Below are positions 1-9,200 of a stretch of DNA of 64,000 nucleotides, in pieces. The first letter of the stretch is position 1. Every line of letters starts with the position of its first letter. The stretch spans positions 24,186 through 88,185 of the forward strand of contig JBFMHN010000001.1 in the NCBI GenBank assembly GCA_040752895.1. The letters are read 5' to 3'. A program made the translations under genes and the position numbers. The stretch comes from Pseudomonadota bacterium (GTDB lineage: Bacteria > Pseudomonadota > Alphaproteobacteria > GCA-2746255). The notes below the pieces were generated by a model, which had not been told where the DNA came from, searched no databases, and worked only from the letters and a program-made list of their open reading frames with translations.

Positions 1-890
1 TGTAGCGTTTCTTTCAGCGCCGCCCATTCCGCCGCGAGGGGAATGGCGATCCGTGAGATGGCTTCGGCGGCGGGCCGTGACGATGGCGGCTCGAGCAGCT
101 CGAAGGTCAATACCACACCGATCGGTAATTCGGCCCGGATAGGCAGCGTCAGCTGACCGAGGGGCGTTTGCAGGATGGGCTGTCCTTGGCTGTTGGTTCC
201 GAGAACGGTTCCGGAAAGAATCGTTCCGCCGGAGGCTGCCGTCGTTAACGGGACGGCAGGCATTGGTGCAACTGCCCCCCCGCCCGGCATCTGGAGAGAA
301 AGAATGGCGAGGCGGACCGGGATTTCCTGCCGTGCCGCCGTTTTTAGCAAAGAGACGGCGGCCGAGGGGGTGTTGGATTTGGCTGTCTCCGACACAAGAG
401 TTGCGACGATGGCTACCCTTTCGGTGTTCCGGCCTATTCCTACGCTGGCGCCGCCGGGCGGGCCCGGCTGGGCAAGGAGAGGGACTTGCGGCTGGGGTAT
501 GCCGGAGGCGGGTGGCGAACCCCCGCCGCCTCCCACCGGGAGTGGCGGCTGCGCTGCGGCTGATAGGGGAGCGGCGCCACCGCTTACCGGTTGTCTCCCC
601 TCAACCGATAGGACGATTGCCTGCAGCCGGGCACCGACCGCCCGCACCTCAAGCTTGACCTCGGCCCCTGCCGGCAAAATCAGCCGGGTCGTCAGGGCAA
701 GCTGCCCGTGCTCGGTGCGAAGCAGCGTCTGGCCGCTTTGATCCTGTCGCAGCACCGTACCGACGATCATCGTCCCGGAGGCCAGCTTGGCGATAGCCGG
801 TGGCGAACTGGTGATGGTGGCCAGCGAAGTGGGACCTGCTTTCGGCGGCACCGAGGTGGGAATCGAGGAAGGTGGTTTGACGTCGCTCAT
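1..890 (-). CDS. FliK-like flagellar locus protein, partial (C-terminus beyond window)
   Basis: This frame is open from an ATG at 890 to the window edge, giving the first 296 residues. The start overlaps the stop of flhG as ATGA, so translation is probably coupled. The protein is rich in Pro, Gly and Ala. It contains two copies of a module of about 40 residues (about residues 37-85 and 215-260) with the pattern GTxLxxxxxGQxxLxTxxGQLxL followed by xLPxGxxxxxE. There is no signal peptide. In related alphaproteobacterial clusters a FliK-like hook-length protein follows flhG, and the composition fits. The diagnostic FliK C-terminal domain would lie outside the window, so the assignment is an inference. 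Confidence 0.6.
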   Translation of the reverse strand, partial: MSDVKPPSSIPTSVPPKAGPTSLATITSSPPAIAKLASGTMIVGTVLRQDQSGQTLLRTEHGQLALTTRLILPAGAEVKLEVRAVGARLQAIVLSVEGRQPVSGGAAPLSAAAQPPLPVGGGGGSPPASGIPQPQVPLLAQPGPPGGASVGIGRNTERVAIVATLVSETAKSNTPSAAVSLLKTAARQEIPVRLAILSLQMPGGGAVAPMPAVPLTTAASGGTILSGTVLGTNSQGQPILQTPLGQLTLPIRAELPIGVVLTFELLEPPSSRPAAEAISRIAIPLAAEWAALKETL

Positions 891-1675
891 TTTCTCTCGA
901 CAAGGCGTCTCGCCAGCGCCTCTACGTCCTGGGCGGCGTCGCAATTCGGATAGCGGGTTAGAAGCGGGGTCTGGGTGCGAATGCTGGCCTCGACGTGCGG
1001 GTCCCGGCGGACGATGCCGGCCAATGGCAAGGCAAGCGAGAGGAAACTTTCACAAGCGCGCCGGAGGACGGCGAAGGTACGCTCGCCGTCCGACGCGCTT
1101 TTCGCTTGGTTTACGACGATCCGTATGTCCGCGTCGCGATGCTGCGTCGCTCGCAGTTTAATATAGGCGTAGGCATCAACAAGCGAGGTTGGCTCATCGG
1201 TCAGCACGACAAGCGTTGTGCCGAAACTCTCGGAAAATATTTGAACACTGGAGGAAAGGCCTGCCCCAAGGTCGACGACGACATCGTCGTAGTGCTCGGA
1301 AAGCGCTGTCAACTCGCTTCGCAGAAAATGCAACTTCGGTCTTCCGAGAGCGGCGAGATTTCCAGCTCCGGAACGGCCTGAAAGGACGTCGAATCCACCA
1401 TCTGGGTACGAAACGGTTGCCTGCCGAAGCCCGATTTTTCCTTCGATGACGTCCGCAATATCCCGTTCCGGCATCAGGCCGAGTTGGACGTCCACGTTTG
1501 CGAGACCAAAATCGCCATCGAAAAGAAGGGCGCGCCGTCCGGCTTTGGCGAAGGCGTGGATTAGGCTGATAGCAAGCCACGTCTTGCCGACGCCACCCTT
1601 CCCGGAAGCGATAGCGATGATGTTTTGACCGGCGGATCGAGGGGTTTGCGCCCCAAGGGCGGCAGTTTCCAACAT
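887..1675 (-). CDS. flhG: FlhG/FleN, MinD-type ATPase controlling flagellar number
   Basis: A ParA/MinD-family ATPase of 262 residues that partners the GTPase FlhF to set flagellar number and position. Visible motifs are the deviant Walker A KGGVGKT (residues 26-32), the switch region FDGDFGLANVDVQLG (about 53-67) and VVVDLGAGLSS (about 134-144) in place of the usual DxPAG stretch. It lies directly downstream of flhF with a 3-base gap, the classical flhF-flhG pair. The N-terminus before the P-loop is short and lacks the DQAxxLR helix by which many FlhG proteins stimulate FlhF. The C-terminal half is less conserved. The assignment is secure from motif and context. Confidence 0.9.
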   Translation of the reverse strand: MLETAALGAQTPRSAGQNIIAIASGKGGVGKTWLAISLIHAFAKAGRRALLFDGDFGLANVDVQLGLMPERDIADVIEGKIGLRQATVSYPDGGFDVLSGRSGAGNLAALGRPKLHFLRSELTALSEHYDDVVVDLGAGLSSSVQIFSESFGTTLVVLTDEPTSLVDAYAYIKLRATQHRDADIRIVVNQAKSASDGERTFAVLRRACESFLSLALPLAGIVRRDPHVEASIRTQTPLLTRYPNCDAAQDVEALARRLVERK

Positions 1676-1678
1676 GAT

Positions 1679-2647
1679 TTATGTCATTTCTTTTCGCGAA
1701 ATTGCACGTGCCGCTACATAGGCCGGCATCATGAAGCGCGCCAATGAGACGGGATTGATCGGGTGTAAGCTTTCCGAGATTTTCGGTGTCACGCTGACGT
1801 TTGAGAGATTCAAGCGCGCACGCTCCGCCGCTGCCAGCACGCCGCCAAGGCGCCGCGCCATGTCGAGGCGGGTGATCAGAAGTCGCCGAACCCCGAGGCG
1901 GCCGAAGATATCGCCGACCTCCTCCATCTCGTGCAGGTCGCCGCCGGCGGACAGAACGAGAACCGGTTCCCCACCGCTAGCCTCGATGAAGGCTTTCAGG
2001 GTAGCGATGTCCTCCTCGTCGTAAGGGTTGGTGCCGGCGCTGTCGATATAGGTGAAGCCGTGACTTCTTTCCAGCGCCAGCAAATCCCGAAGCGCGCCCG
2101 GGTCTTGGGCAACATGCAGCCGCGTGCCAAGGATCTTCGTGAAGGACTCGAGTTGTTCGATGGCGCCGGCGCGCTTGGTATCCGTCGTGATGACTGTGAC
2201 GGGCTGTTTTTTTATGGTGGCGCTTGCGGCAAGTTTGGCGATGGCGGTCGTCTTGCCCATGCCGGGCGGGCCGATCAGCAAAAGAGGCACACTCACTGTC
2301 CGGTCTGAAAGAGGGAGAAAATGAAAATGCGAATCGAGGCCGGCCGCAAGTCGGAGTATTGGGTCGTCTTCTTGGATGGTTTCGGCGATCGCCAAAAGCT
2401 CAGAGGCCAGATTCTCCGAGACCCCGTGATAGGCTAACGCCTCTTCAATAGGTTGAAGGGTGGCGCGGCTATTTCCCCTCGGCGGGCGCGCTAGGATCTC
2501 CTCCGTCTCGATGGCGACGCTCACCCGAAAGCCGCCCGCCTCGGGGTCTTCCGTCGTGGCGACGATCACCGTATCGTCGCCCTGGTCCTGCCGGGCCAGA
2601 TTCAAGGCGGCCGCCATCGTCGGTGCTGTGAACGACTTCAAGCGCAT
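1679..2647 (-). CDS. flhF: FlhF, SRP-type flagellar GTPase
   Basis: An SRP54/FtsY-family GTPase of 322 residues that recruits early flagellar components to the pole. Seen in the sequence: an N-terminal B domain beginning MRLKSFTAPTMAAAL, the G1 loop GPPGMGKT (126-133), the family motif DTKRAGA (156-162), G3 as DSAG (202-205) rather than DTAG, and G4 as TRLD (259-262) rather than TKLD. At 322 residues it is shorter than many FlhF proteins because the linker before the G domain is short. It lies between flhA and flhG. An ATG at 2647 starts the protein cleanly. Confidence 0.92.
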   Translation of the reverse strand: MRLKSFTAPTMAAALNLARQDQGDDTVIVATTEDPEAGGFRVSVAIETEEILARPPRGNSRATLQPIEEALAYHGVSENLASELLAIAETIQEDDPILRLAAGLDSHFHFLPLSDRTVSVPLLLIGPPGMGKTTAIAKLAASATIKKQPVTVITTDTKRAGAIEQLESFTKILGTRLHVAQDPGALRDLLALERSHGFTYIDSAGTNPYDEEDIATLKAFIEASGGEPVLVLSAGGDLHEMEEVGDIFGRLGVRRLLITRLDMARRLGGVLAAAERARLNLSNVSVTPKISESLHPINPVSLARFMMPAYVAARAISRKEMT

Positions 2648-2662
2648 GCCATGGATTTCCCG

Positions 2663-4765
2663 TTAGATCTGGCCAAGCGTCTTGATCCTTGCCTTCGGGT
2701 GGATTTCATTTTGGGAGAGGACGGTCGTCATCGGGCGGAAACGCTCGATGATCGAACGGACATAGGGCCGGATGGCGGGACTGGTCAAAATGACAGGCTC
2801 TTCTCCCATCATGACATGCCGCTCGAAGGTTTGGCGGACCTGCTGGATGAAGGCCTGCAGGCGGCTTGGCGCCATGGAAAGCTGTCGCTCCTCGCCTTGG
2901 CCGGCGACCGACTCCACAAAGGACCTTTCCCATTCAGGACTCAACGTCAGAATCGGGATATAGCCGCTTTCTGTCGCGTGCGTGTCGCTGATTTGTCGGG
3001 CGAGACGGGAGCGGACGTGCTCGGAAATCGCCGTGATGTTCTGGGTAAAGCCACAGGCTTCCGAAACGCCCTCTAGGATGGCCGGAAGATCGCGAATGGA
3101 TATGCGTTCCCGAAGCAGGTTCTGGAGAACGCGCTGAACACCTCCCAGCGATATTTGGCTGGGGATCATATCCGCCAGGAGCTTCTGCTGCTCTGCATCG
3201 AGGTCGTCCACCAGCTTTTTTGTTTCGCTGTAAGACAGCATCTCCGCCATGTTGTCCTTTACGACCTCAACCAGATGCGTCGTAATGACGGTGGTAGGCT
3301 CGACAACCGTGTAGCCGCGGAAGGACGCTTCCTCGCGATAGTTTTCCGTTACCCACATGGCGGGCAGACCGAACGTCGGCTCAACCGTTTCTTCGCCAGC
3401 CAGAGGGATCTTGTCGCCGCGCGGGTCCATGACGAGGAGCAGATTCGGCCGAATCTCTCCACGGCCGGCGCGAACCTCCTTGACGCGAATGGTGTATTCG
3501 TTCGCCGTGAGCTGCATATTGTCCTGGATGCGCACGGACGGCATGACGAATCCCATTTCGCTGGCCAGCTGCCGGCGAATGGCCTTGATCTGCTCGGTGA
3601 GCCTCGGGCCTCGTTCGTCGTTGATCAGCGGCAGCAGCCCGTAGCCAAGTTCAAGGCGAATGTTATCGATGTGCAGGATCTTCGCGATCGGCTCTTCCGC
3701 CACCGGCGCGGGCAGGGCCGCGGCCTGGTCGGCTTCGGCAGCTTCCGCCGTTATCTGGCGCTGTGAGAGACGCCAGGCGGCCCCGCCGGTAATACCGGCA
3801 AGCAGCAGGAAGGGCAGCATCGGTATGCCGGGAAGGAGTGCGAGCGCCACCATCAGCGAGGCGCTTAGGCCCAGTGCTCGCGGGTAAGTAGCCAGTTCCC
3901 CGAAAATAGCCTTGTCCGTCGAGCCGACGACGGCTGACTTCGACACCAAGAGACCGGCCGCGGTCGAAACGATGAGGGCCGGGATCTGAGTCACGAGGCC
4001 ATCGCCCACCGTCAGAATCATGTACGTCTCGCTTGCGTCGGCAAGCGTCATGCCTTGTTGGGCGGTTCCGATGATAATGCCGCCCACAATATTGATGAAA
4101 GTTATGAGAATTCCGGCGATTGCATCGCCGCGAACGAACTTTGCAGCGCCGTCCATAGCGCCATAGAAGGTGGTCTCGTTCTCCAGCGACTTCCGTCTTG
4201 TCTTCGCTTCCTCTTCGTTTACAAGTCCGGAGGACAGGTCCGCATCAATGGCCATCTGTTTGCCCGGCATGGCGTCCAGGCTAAAGCGGGCGGCGACTTC
4301 CGCGATCCGTCCGGATCCCTTCGTGATGACAACAAAATTCACGATGATGAGGATGGCAAACACGATCATTCCGATGACAAAATTTCCGCTCATGACGAAA
4401 CCGCCAAAGGCCTGGATAACCTTGCCGGCGGCATGCGTTCCTTCGTGGCCATGCGCCAGAATCAGGCGTGTCGAGGCGAGGTTGAGGGAAAGACGCAGGA
4501 TGGTTGCAATCAGAAGAATCGTCGGGAACGAGCTGAATTCCAGCGGTTTTGCGATGAACAGCGTCGTCATCAGGACTAGGACGGAGAACGTGATGGAAAT
4601 CGCGAGCGAAATATCGAGAAGCCAAGGCGGCATCGGCAGGACGAGGACAACCAGGATACATACGATGCCAATGGCAAGGGCAACGTCGCCGCGCCGCAGC
4701 GTGCTGCTCAGGCGGTCCAGCGGGTTCCCGGCCATGAGCGTCGTTTTGGTCGTTATCTCTGCCAT
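2663..4765 (-). CDS. flhA: FlhA, export gate protein
   Basis: The largest integral membrane component of the flagellar type III export gate (700 residues from the ATG at 4765; the frame also allows a TTG three codons earlier). The N-terminal half has about eight hydrophobic helices. The FHIPEP-family cytoplasmic loop follows the stretch VITKGSGRIAEVAARFSLDA (about residues 150-168) and runs on through AIDADLSSG. The C-terminal half is the soluble docking platform for substrates and chaperones. It follows flbD and precedes flhF, as in the Caulobacter fliF operon (flbD-flhA). Confidence 0.95.
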   Translation of the reverse strand: MAEITTKTTLMAGNPLDRLSSTLRRGDVALAIGIVCILVVLVLPMPPWLLDISLAISITFSVLVLMTTLFIAKPLEFSSFPTILLIATILRLSLNLASTRLILAHGHEGTHAAGKVIQAFGGFVMSGNFVIGMIVFAILIIVNFVVITKGSGRIAEVAARFSLDAMPGKQMAIDADLSSGLVNEEEAKTRRKSLENETTFYGAMDGAAKFVRGDAIAGILITFINIVGGIIIGTAQQGMTLADASETYMILTVGDGLVTQIPALIVSTAAGLLVSKSAVVGSTDKAIFGELATYPRALGLSASLMVALALLPGIPMLPFLLLAGITGGAAWRLSQRQITAEAAEADQAAALPAPVAEEPIAKILHIDNIRLELGYGLLPLINDERGPRLTEQIKAIRRQLASEMGFVMPSVRIQDNMQLTANEYTIRVKEVRAGRGEIRPNLLLVMDPRGDKIPLAGEETVEPTFGLPAMWVTENYREEASFRGYTVVEPTTVITTHLVEVVKDNMAEMLSYSETKKLVDDLDAEQQKLLADMIPSQISLGGVQRVLQNLLRERISIRDLPAILEGVSEACGFTQNITAISEHVRSRLARQISDTHATESGYIPILTLSPEWERSFVESVAGQGEERQLSMAPSRLQAFIQQVRQTFERHVMMGEEPVILTSPAIRPYVRSIIERFRPMTTVLSQNEIHPKARIKTLGQI

Positions 4766-4814
4766 ATTCGCCAATTTCCGAGCGGCCTAGCCGCTCAAGT
4801 AAACAAAGCCTTAT

Positions 4815-6173
4815 CTATGTGAGCAGCGAGTCAAGGCCGCCAGGCATCGGCACAGCTGCCCCTTCCTCGCTGTACTGCTTTAACTTGTTGCGGAGTGTCC
4901 GGATCGAGATACCAAGAATGCCGGCTGCGCGGGTGCGGTTGCCAAGGCAATGGTGCAACGTATCGAGGATCAGTTCGCGCTCGACATCGGCAACCGTACG
5001 GCCAACGAGCTGCGCCGCCTTGCTCTGCTCACTGGATTCTTCGACCGCTTCCGCATCCCCATCTCCATGGATCGAGCGGGCGTTCAACAAGATTGCTTCC
5101 GATTCGAGTTCGCTTTGCTTGGCGATCAAAACCGCCCGATGAATCGTGTTCTCAAGCTCGCGCACGTTTCCGGGCCAGGTATGTTCAAGCAATCGGTTAA
5201 GGGCCGCCAAGGCAAGATGTCGCCTAGGGATATCGTTGAGGTCGGCGTATTTTTCCGCGAAATGTTCCGCAAGTGCCGCGATGTCTTTTGGCCGGCTGCG
5301 AAGAGGTGGAATAACTAAGTTCATGACATTTATGCGGAAATAAAGGTCTTCACGGAAATTGCCCTTACGAACTTCTTCCTCCAGGTCGCGGTTGCTGGTT
5401 GCGAGAAGTCGGATATCAACCTTCACCGGATCGCCGCCGCCGACGCGGTCGATTTCTTGTTCCTGAATTGCGCGCAGCAATTTTGCCTGGAGGTGGAAGG
5501 CAAGTTCGCTGATTTCGTCAAGGAGCAGAGTGCCGCCGTTTGCTTCCTCGAATTTTCCGATACGCCGCGCGATGGCCCCCGTAAAGGCGCCTTTTTCATG
5601 ACCGAAAAGTTCCGATTCAAGGAGATTTTCCGGAATCGCCGCGCAATTTACGGAAACAAATTTCTTTTTCGCCCGGCGGCTTTTATGGTGAATAAAACGC
5701 GCCAGAAGTTCCTTGCCGGTGCCGGACTCCCCAGTAATCAGTACGCTTGCATGGCTGGGCGCGATCCGTTCGGCAAACTTCAGGGTCTTTTGCATTATTG
5801 GATCATTGCAGACGATGGCGTTGTTCTCTTCCGTCACCGCTTCGATGACGGCGGCAATCAACTCGGCGTTCGGAGGAAGTGGAACGTATTCCTTGGCGCC
5901 GGCTCGGATGGCTTGGACGGCGGCCTCCGTATCCGAACCGACACCACAAGCCACGACAGGCACGTTGATGTGCTCAGATTCCAGGCGCTTGATCAACGAG
6001 CCAATATCCAGTGTGACATCCACCATGACCAGTTCCGCCCCGCGGCCGGAGCGAAGGGCGTCGAGGGCCGCGTCAATCGTACCGGCATGATCCACCGACG
6101 CGCCGCGTTCGATGGCGATTTTACTGGCAGCGCCAATCTGGCCGTTTAGCGAGCCAATGATAAGAAGTCTCAT
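4815..6173 (-). CDS. flbD: FlbD, sigma-54-dependent flagellar activator/repressor
   Basis: An NtrC-type regulator of 452 residues that activates late sigma-54 flagellar promoters and represses fliF in Caulobacter. From the ATG at 6173 (AAGGA upstream; the frame extends only to an upstream TTG) it has a divergent receiver domain with an Asp at about 52 (LVMVDVTLD) but no acidic pair after beta-1. The AAA+ domain has Walker A GESGTGKE (about 148-155), the sigma-54 contact loop GAFTGA (195-200) and a GGTLLLDEIS Walker B. A Fis-type helix-turn-helix near the end includes GILGISIRTLRNKL. The start MRLLIIGSLNGQ and the loop AIPENLLESELFGHEKGAFT strongly resemble Caulobacter FlbD. Several candidate ftr targets are present in this window. 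Confidence 0.93.
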   Translation of the reverse strand: MRLLIIGSLNGQIGAASKIAIERGASVDHAGTIDAALDALRSGRGAELVMVDVTLDIGSLIKRLESEHINVPVVACGVGSDTEAAVQAIRAGAKEYVPLPPNAELIAAVIEAVTEENNAIVCNDPIMQKTLKFAERIAPSHASVLITGESGTGKELLARFIHHKSRRAKKKFVSVNCAAIPENLLESELFGHEKGAFTGAIARRIGKFEEANGGTLLLDEISELAFHLQAKLLRAIQEQEIDRVGGGDPVKVDIRLLATSNRDLEEEVRKGNFREDLYFRINVMNLVIPPLRSRPKDIAALAEHFAEKYADLNDIPRRHLALAALNRLLEHTWPGNVRELENTIHRAVLIAKQSELESEAILLNARSIHGDGDAEAVEESSEQSKAAQLVGRTVADVERELILDTLHHCLGNRTRAAGILGISIRTLRNKLKQYSEEGAAVPMPGGLDSLLT

Positions 6174-6193
6174 GCCGTTGTTCCTTTCCAAAC

Positions 6194-6961
6194 CTAGTCA
6201 AAGAATTGTACGCGCTTTGCCGGCGGTAGAACCGTGTTGATCTGCGTTTCCAAACGGCGGGGATTTTCTTGTCGGCAGATCGAAGTCGTGCCAAGCAGGT
6301 ACACGCTGCGCGTCAATAGCTCTTCCGTGGAATTTCGCTCCAGTTTTGAGGCCAGCGGCGAAAAGACGACGTTTGCCAGGATTGCGCCATAAAAAGTCGT
6401 CAGCAGTGCAACCGCCATGCTTGGCCCGATCGAGGATGGATCGTCCAGGTTTCCGAGCATTTGGACCAGCCCGACAAGCGTCCCAATAAGTCCCATCGCC
6501 GGTGAGACTTCGGCCGCCTTGCGCAGAATGCTTGTGCTCTGGGAATGGCGGGATGCGGTCGCCTGAATGTCTTGACGCATGATCTTCTCGACTTCTTCAC
6601 CTGGCGTACCGTCAATGACCATCGTCAGCCCTTTGTGAAGGAAGGGCTCGCTCTCCAATTCATCGAGGGACGACTGAAGATTGAGCAGGCCCTGTTTGCG
6701 GGCCATATCGGCGAATTCAAGAATGCGATTCGCGGCGTCGGTGGGGTTCTGGCCAGGTTTGAACATGGCTTTCATGATGACCTTGCCGGCGCCCAGCATT
6801 TCGGGCAGGGAAAAACAGGCCATCGTTACGGCGAAAGTGCCGCCAAGGACGATGCAGATCGACGGGACGTCAACGAAAGCCAGAGGGGATCCACCAAGCA
6901 CCATCGCGATCGCGATAAGGGCAAAAGCGCCCACGATGCCACCGACTGTCGCAATATCCAT
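6194..6961 (-). CDS. motA: MotA/PomA-type stator protein
   Basis: The A subunit of the flagellar stator, 255 residues. It has four predicted membrane helices: two near the N-terminus (from MDIATVGGIVGAFALIAIAM) and two after SPAMGLIGTLVGLVQMLGNL. The large cytoplasmic loop between helices 2 and 3 contains the charged stretch that contacts FliG. The short length and N-terminus resemble PomA/MotP more than the 295-residue E. coli MotA, so sodium use is possible but unproven. It is inserted between fliN and flbD. Its partner motB is far away, at 37138-37851 on the other strand. Confidence 0.9.
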   Translation of the reverse strand: MDIATVGGIVGAFALIAIAMVLGGSPLAFVDVPSICIVLGGTFAVTMACFSLPEMLGAGKVIMKAMFKPGQNPTDAANRILEFADMARKQGLLNLQSSLDELESEPFLHKGLTMVIDGTPGEEVEKIMRQDIQATASRHSQSTSILRKAAEVSPAMGLIGTLVGLVQMLGNLDDPSSIGPSMAVALLTTFYGAILANVVFSPLASKLERNSTEELLTRSVYLLGTTSICRQENPRRLETQINTVLPPAKRVQFFD

Positions 6962-7003
6962 TGGGTCTGTTTCTTTCCGGCTTTTCTTTGCGCAAACCGT
7001 CGT

Positions 7004-7387
7004 CTAGCGGTCGGACTTGATGATCTCCGTCATAGTCACGCCAAGCCGCTCATCCAGAACGACGACTTCGCCGCGAGCCACAAGACGGTCGTTGACATAG
7101 ATGTCGATTGCTTCGCCGACTTTGCGATCGAGTTCAACGACGGCCCCCCGCCCAAGCTTCAAGAGCTGGCTCACCTGCATCGTCGAGCGACCGAGCACAG
7201 CCGAGACCTGCACGGGGATGTCGTAAACCGCCTCAAGCCCGGAGAGGATGGCGGCGGCGTCGTCTCCCTCGTCCGAATCCGCTTTTTGGGATGCCTTTGG
7301 CTTCGCCCTCGAGTTGGTCTTGTCATCCGGCGGCGGCGCTTCTTCTTTCAGCTCTTCCAGATTTAGATTCTCTTCATTGCTCATCAT
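7004..7387 (-). CDS. fliN: FliN, C-ring switch protein
   Basis: A flagellar motor switch protein of 127 residues. The C-terminal SpoA domain (about residues 50-124) contains YDIPVQVSAVLGRSTMQVSQ, LLKLGRGAVVELDRKVGE and VARGEVVVLDERLGVTMTEI, which are hallmark FliN segments. The first 48 residues are a charged, probably disordered leader. Its start overlaps the end of fliH by 14 bases, so the two are translationally linked. Two successive ATGs (7387 and 7384) are equally possible. Confidence 0.95.
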   Translation of the reverse strand: MMSNEENLNLEELKEEAPPPDDKTNSRAKPKASQKADSDEGDDAAAILSGLEAVYDIPVQVSAVLGRSTMQVSQLLKLGRGAVVELDRKVGEAIDIYVNDRLVARGEVVVLDERLGVTMTEIIKSDR

Positions 7388-8156
7388 TCTCTCCTGGGTC
7401 TTGGCTTACCCGAAAGGCTTCCGGTTTCTCACCGGGGACGGCTTCCGGCTCCGTTTTTTTGGATTTCCCGGCGATTGGGATGACAGGCTCCGCCCTTTGG
7501 GTGGCGGTAGGGGGTTTTTCGGCGGCCGGCAATGCTACTTTTTCGAGTTGGTCGGTGAACCGACGCGCGGCCTCCTCGATTTCCTTCCAGAGGCGCACCT
7601 CGTCCTTTTCGGCGCCGCCGTCCGCCCACTCGATTCGGCAGTCCGTGAGATTGAGAGAGTCGTCGGCCAGCAGGACAAGCTTGCCGGCAAAACCAGCCAT
7701 AGCCGCCGTCGAGTCGATACGCGCGCGCAAACCGTCCAGCAAGCTATCGTGAACGCGAACCACAACCCGCGGCTCGTCGAAACGGTCCGCGAGGCACTTT
7801 CGGACCATCGCCTCGATTTCCGTAAGCGCGCCGCGTTCAGAGATTTCCGGAATGATTTTTCGCGCGACTGTCATGGCAAGTTCGGCTGCGTCGCGGGCGT
7901 TGGATTTGCTAGCTTCGGATTGGACAGCCTCGAGTTTGGCCATGCGATCGCCAACAACATTTAAAGCCTTGGCGGCAAGACGCTCCGTATCCGCTTCCGC
8001 CTCTTTGCGTCCGGCCGCTTTCCCATCCTCGAAACTTTTCCGACGGGCTTCCTCGATCTCGGCTTCCGTGTAGGTAGGAACGGCTTGTCCTATACGCTTG
8101 AGAGCGGCCGGATCCGCGAAATCTATTTCAAACAGGAATTTTTTTGTCGGCTGCAT
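7374..8156 (-). CDS. fliH: FliH (FlbE-like), export ATPase regulator
   Basis: The stator of the flagellar export ATPase complex, about 260 residues. It starts MQPTKKFLFEIDFADP, with the FL-F-DF signature common in alphaproteobacterial FliH/FlbE. A Glu/Ala/Lys-rich helical region (about 30-90) is followed by a C-terminal domain with ARKIIPEISERG and LVLLADDSLNLTDCRIEWADGGAE, as in FliH. The frame extends to a GTG at 8165, but ATG 8156 has a GGTGGA-like ribosome-binding site. It sits between fliG and fliN at the position of flbE in Caulobacter. The ATPase FliI and FliJ are not in this window. Confidence 0.88.
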   Translation of the reverse strand: MQPTKKFLFEIDFADPAALKRIGQAVPTYTEAEIEEARRKSFEDGKAAGRKEAEADTERLAAKALNVVGDRMAKLEAVQSEASKSNARDAAELAMTVARKIIPEISERGALTEIEAMVRKCLADRFDEPRVVVRVHDSLLDGLRARIDSTAAMAGFAGKLVLLADDSLNLTDCRIEWADGGAEKDEVRLWKEIEEAARRFTDQLEKVALPAAEKPPTATQRAEPVIPIAGKSKKTEPEAVPGEKPEAFRVSQDPGENDEQ

Positions 8157-8168
8157 TCCGTCCACCGC

Positions 8169-9197
8169 TTAGTACACAAGCTCGTCATCGCCACCGCTCT
8201 CGCTGATGACAAGTTCGCCGCGCGCCGCCAGATCCTTCGCCGTGTTGACCATGTAAGATTGTGCTTCGTCGACTTCCCGCAGGCGAACCGGTCCCATCGC
8301 CTCCATGTCTTCGCGCAGAATTTTTCCTGCGCGTTCGGACATGTTTTGAAAGAAAAGATTTCGAATCACTTCGGAGGCGCCTTTCAGAGCCAAGGCAAGC
8401 CGGTCTTTTTCCACGTTGCGCAATAGGGTCTGGACACCGCTTGCATCAAGTTTGCCCAGGTCTTCAAAGGTGAACATCAGCGCTTTGATCCGCTCCGCGG
8501 AATCACGGTTGCGCTCTTCGAGCGAGGACATAATTCGCGCCTCGGTGGCACGGTCAAAGTTGTTGAAGATTTCTGCCATCATCTCATGGGCATCGCGACG
8601 GTTCGTGCGGGCCAAGTTGCTCATGAACTCGGTTCGCAGGGTCTTCTCGATACCGTCCAGGATGTCTTTCTGGACGACTTCCATCCGAAGCATTCGCAGG
8701 ACGACTTCCATTGCGAATTCCTCAGGCAGGATTGACAGCACCCTTGCCGAGTGGTCCGCCCGAATTTTTGAAAGAACGACGGCGACGGTTTGCGGGTATT
8801 CGTTCTTGAGGTAGTTCGCGAGGACTTCCTCGCTCACGTTTCCCAGCTTATCCCACATGGTCCGGCCGGCCGGTCCACGGATCTCGTCCATGATGCCGTC
8901 GACGCGATCCTTGCCGAGTGTCTTTGTCAGGAACCGCTCGGCGCTTTCATAACTCCCGACGAGGGAACCGGTGGCGGACATTTGGTCAAGAAAATCATTG
9001 AAAAGGCGTTCGATAACCGTCGAGCTGACGGAACCAAGGTTCGCCATCGCCTGGGAGATGTCCTTGATCTCCTCGTCGTCCATGAGCGAAAAAACGCTTG
9101 AGGCCTGTGCCTCACTGAGCGACATCATAAGGATTGCCGCTTTCTGTGGCCCGTTTATGCTCTGGAAGTCGTCTTTTACGCTACTTGGATTCGCCAT
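8169..9197 (-). CDS. fliG: FliG, motor switch protein
   Basis: The C-ring protein that carries torque from the stator, 342 residues, a typical length. Seen: the N-terminal segment [20 protein letters not shown] that binds FliF, the middle-domain EHPQ-like motif as [14 protein letters not shown] (about 132-145), and the C-terminal torque helix with [20 protein letters not shown] (about 244-263), ending in EAQSYMV and GELVI. Four bases separate it from fliF upstream and three from fliH downstream, consistent with one operon. Confidence 0.96.
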   Translation of the reverse strand: MANPSSVKDDFQSINGPQKAAILMMSLSEAQASSVFSLMDDEEIKDISQAMANLGSVSSTVIERLFNDFLDQMSATGSLVGSYESAERFLTKTLGKDRVDGIMDEIRGPAGRTMWDKLGNVSEEVLANYLKNEYPQTVAVVLSKIRADHSARVLSILPEEFAMEVVLRMLRMEVVQKDILDGIEKTLRTEFMSNLARTNRRDAHEMMAEIFNNFDRATEARIMSSLEERNRDSAERIKALMFTFEDLGKLDASGVQTLLRNVEKDRLALALKGASEVIRNLFFQNMSERAGKILREDMEAMGPVRLREVDEAQSYMVNTAKDLAARGELVISESGGDDELVY

Positions 9198-9200
9198 CGG

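Noticed and set aside
175..741. Overlapping plus-strand frames antisense to the FliK-like gene
   Set aside because: They have no ribosome-binding site and no recognisable protein features, and they lie opposite a frame continuous with the flagellar operon.
649..903. Minus-strand frame of 84 codons overlapping the flhG end
   Set aside because: It is in a different frame from the FliK-like gene starting at 890 and has unlikely composition, so it is a shadow.
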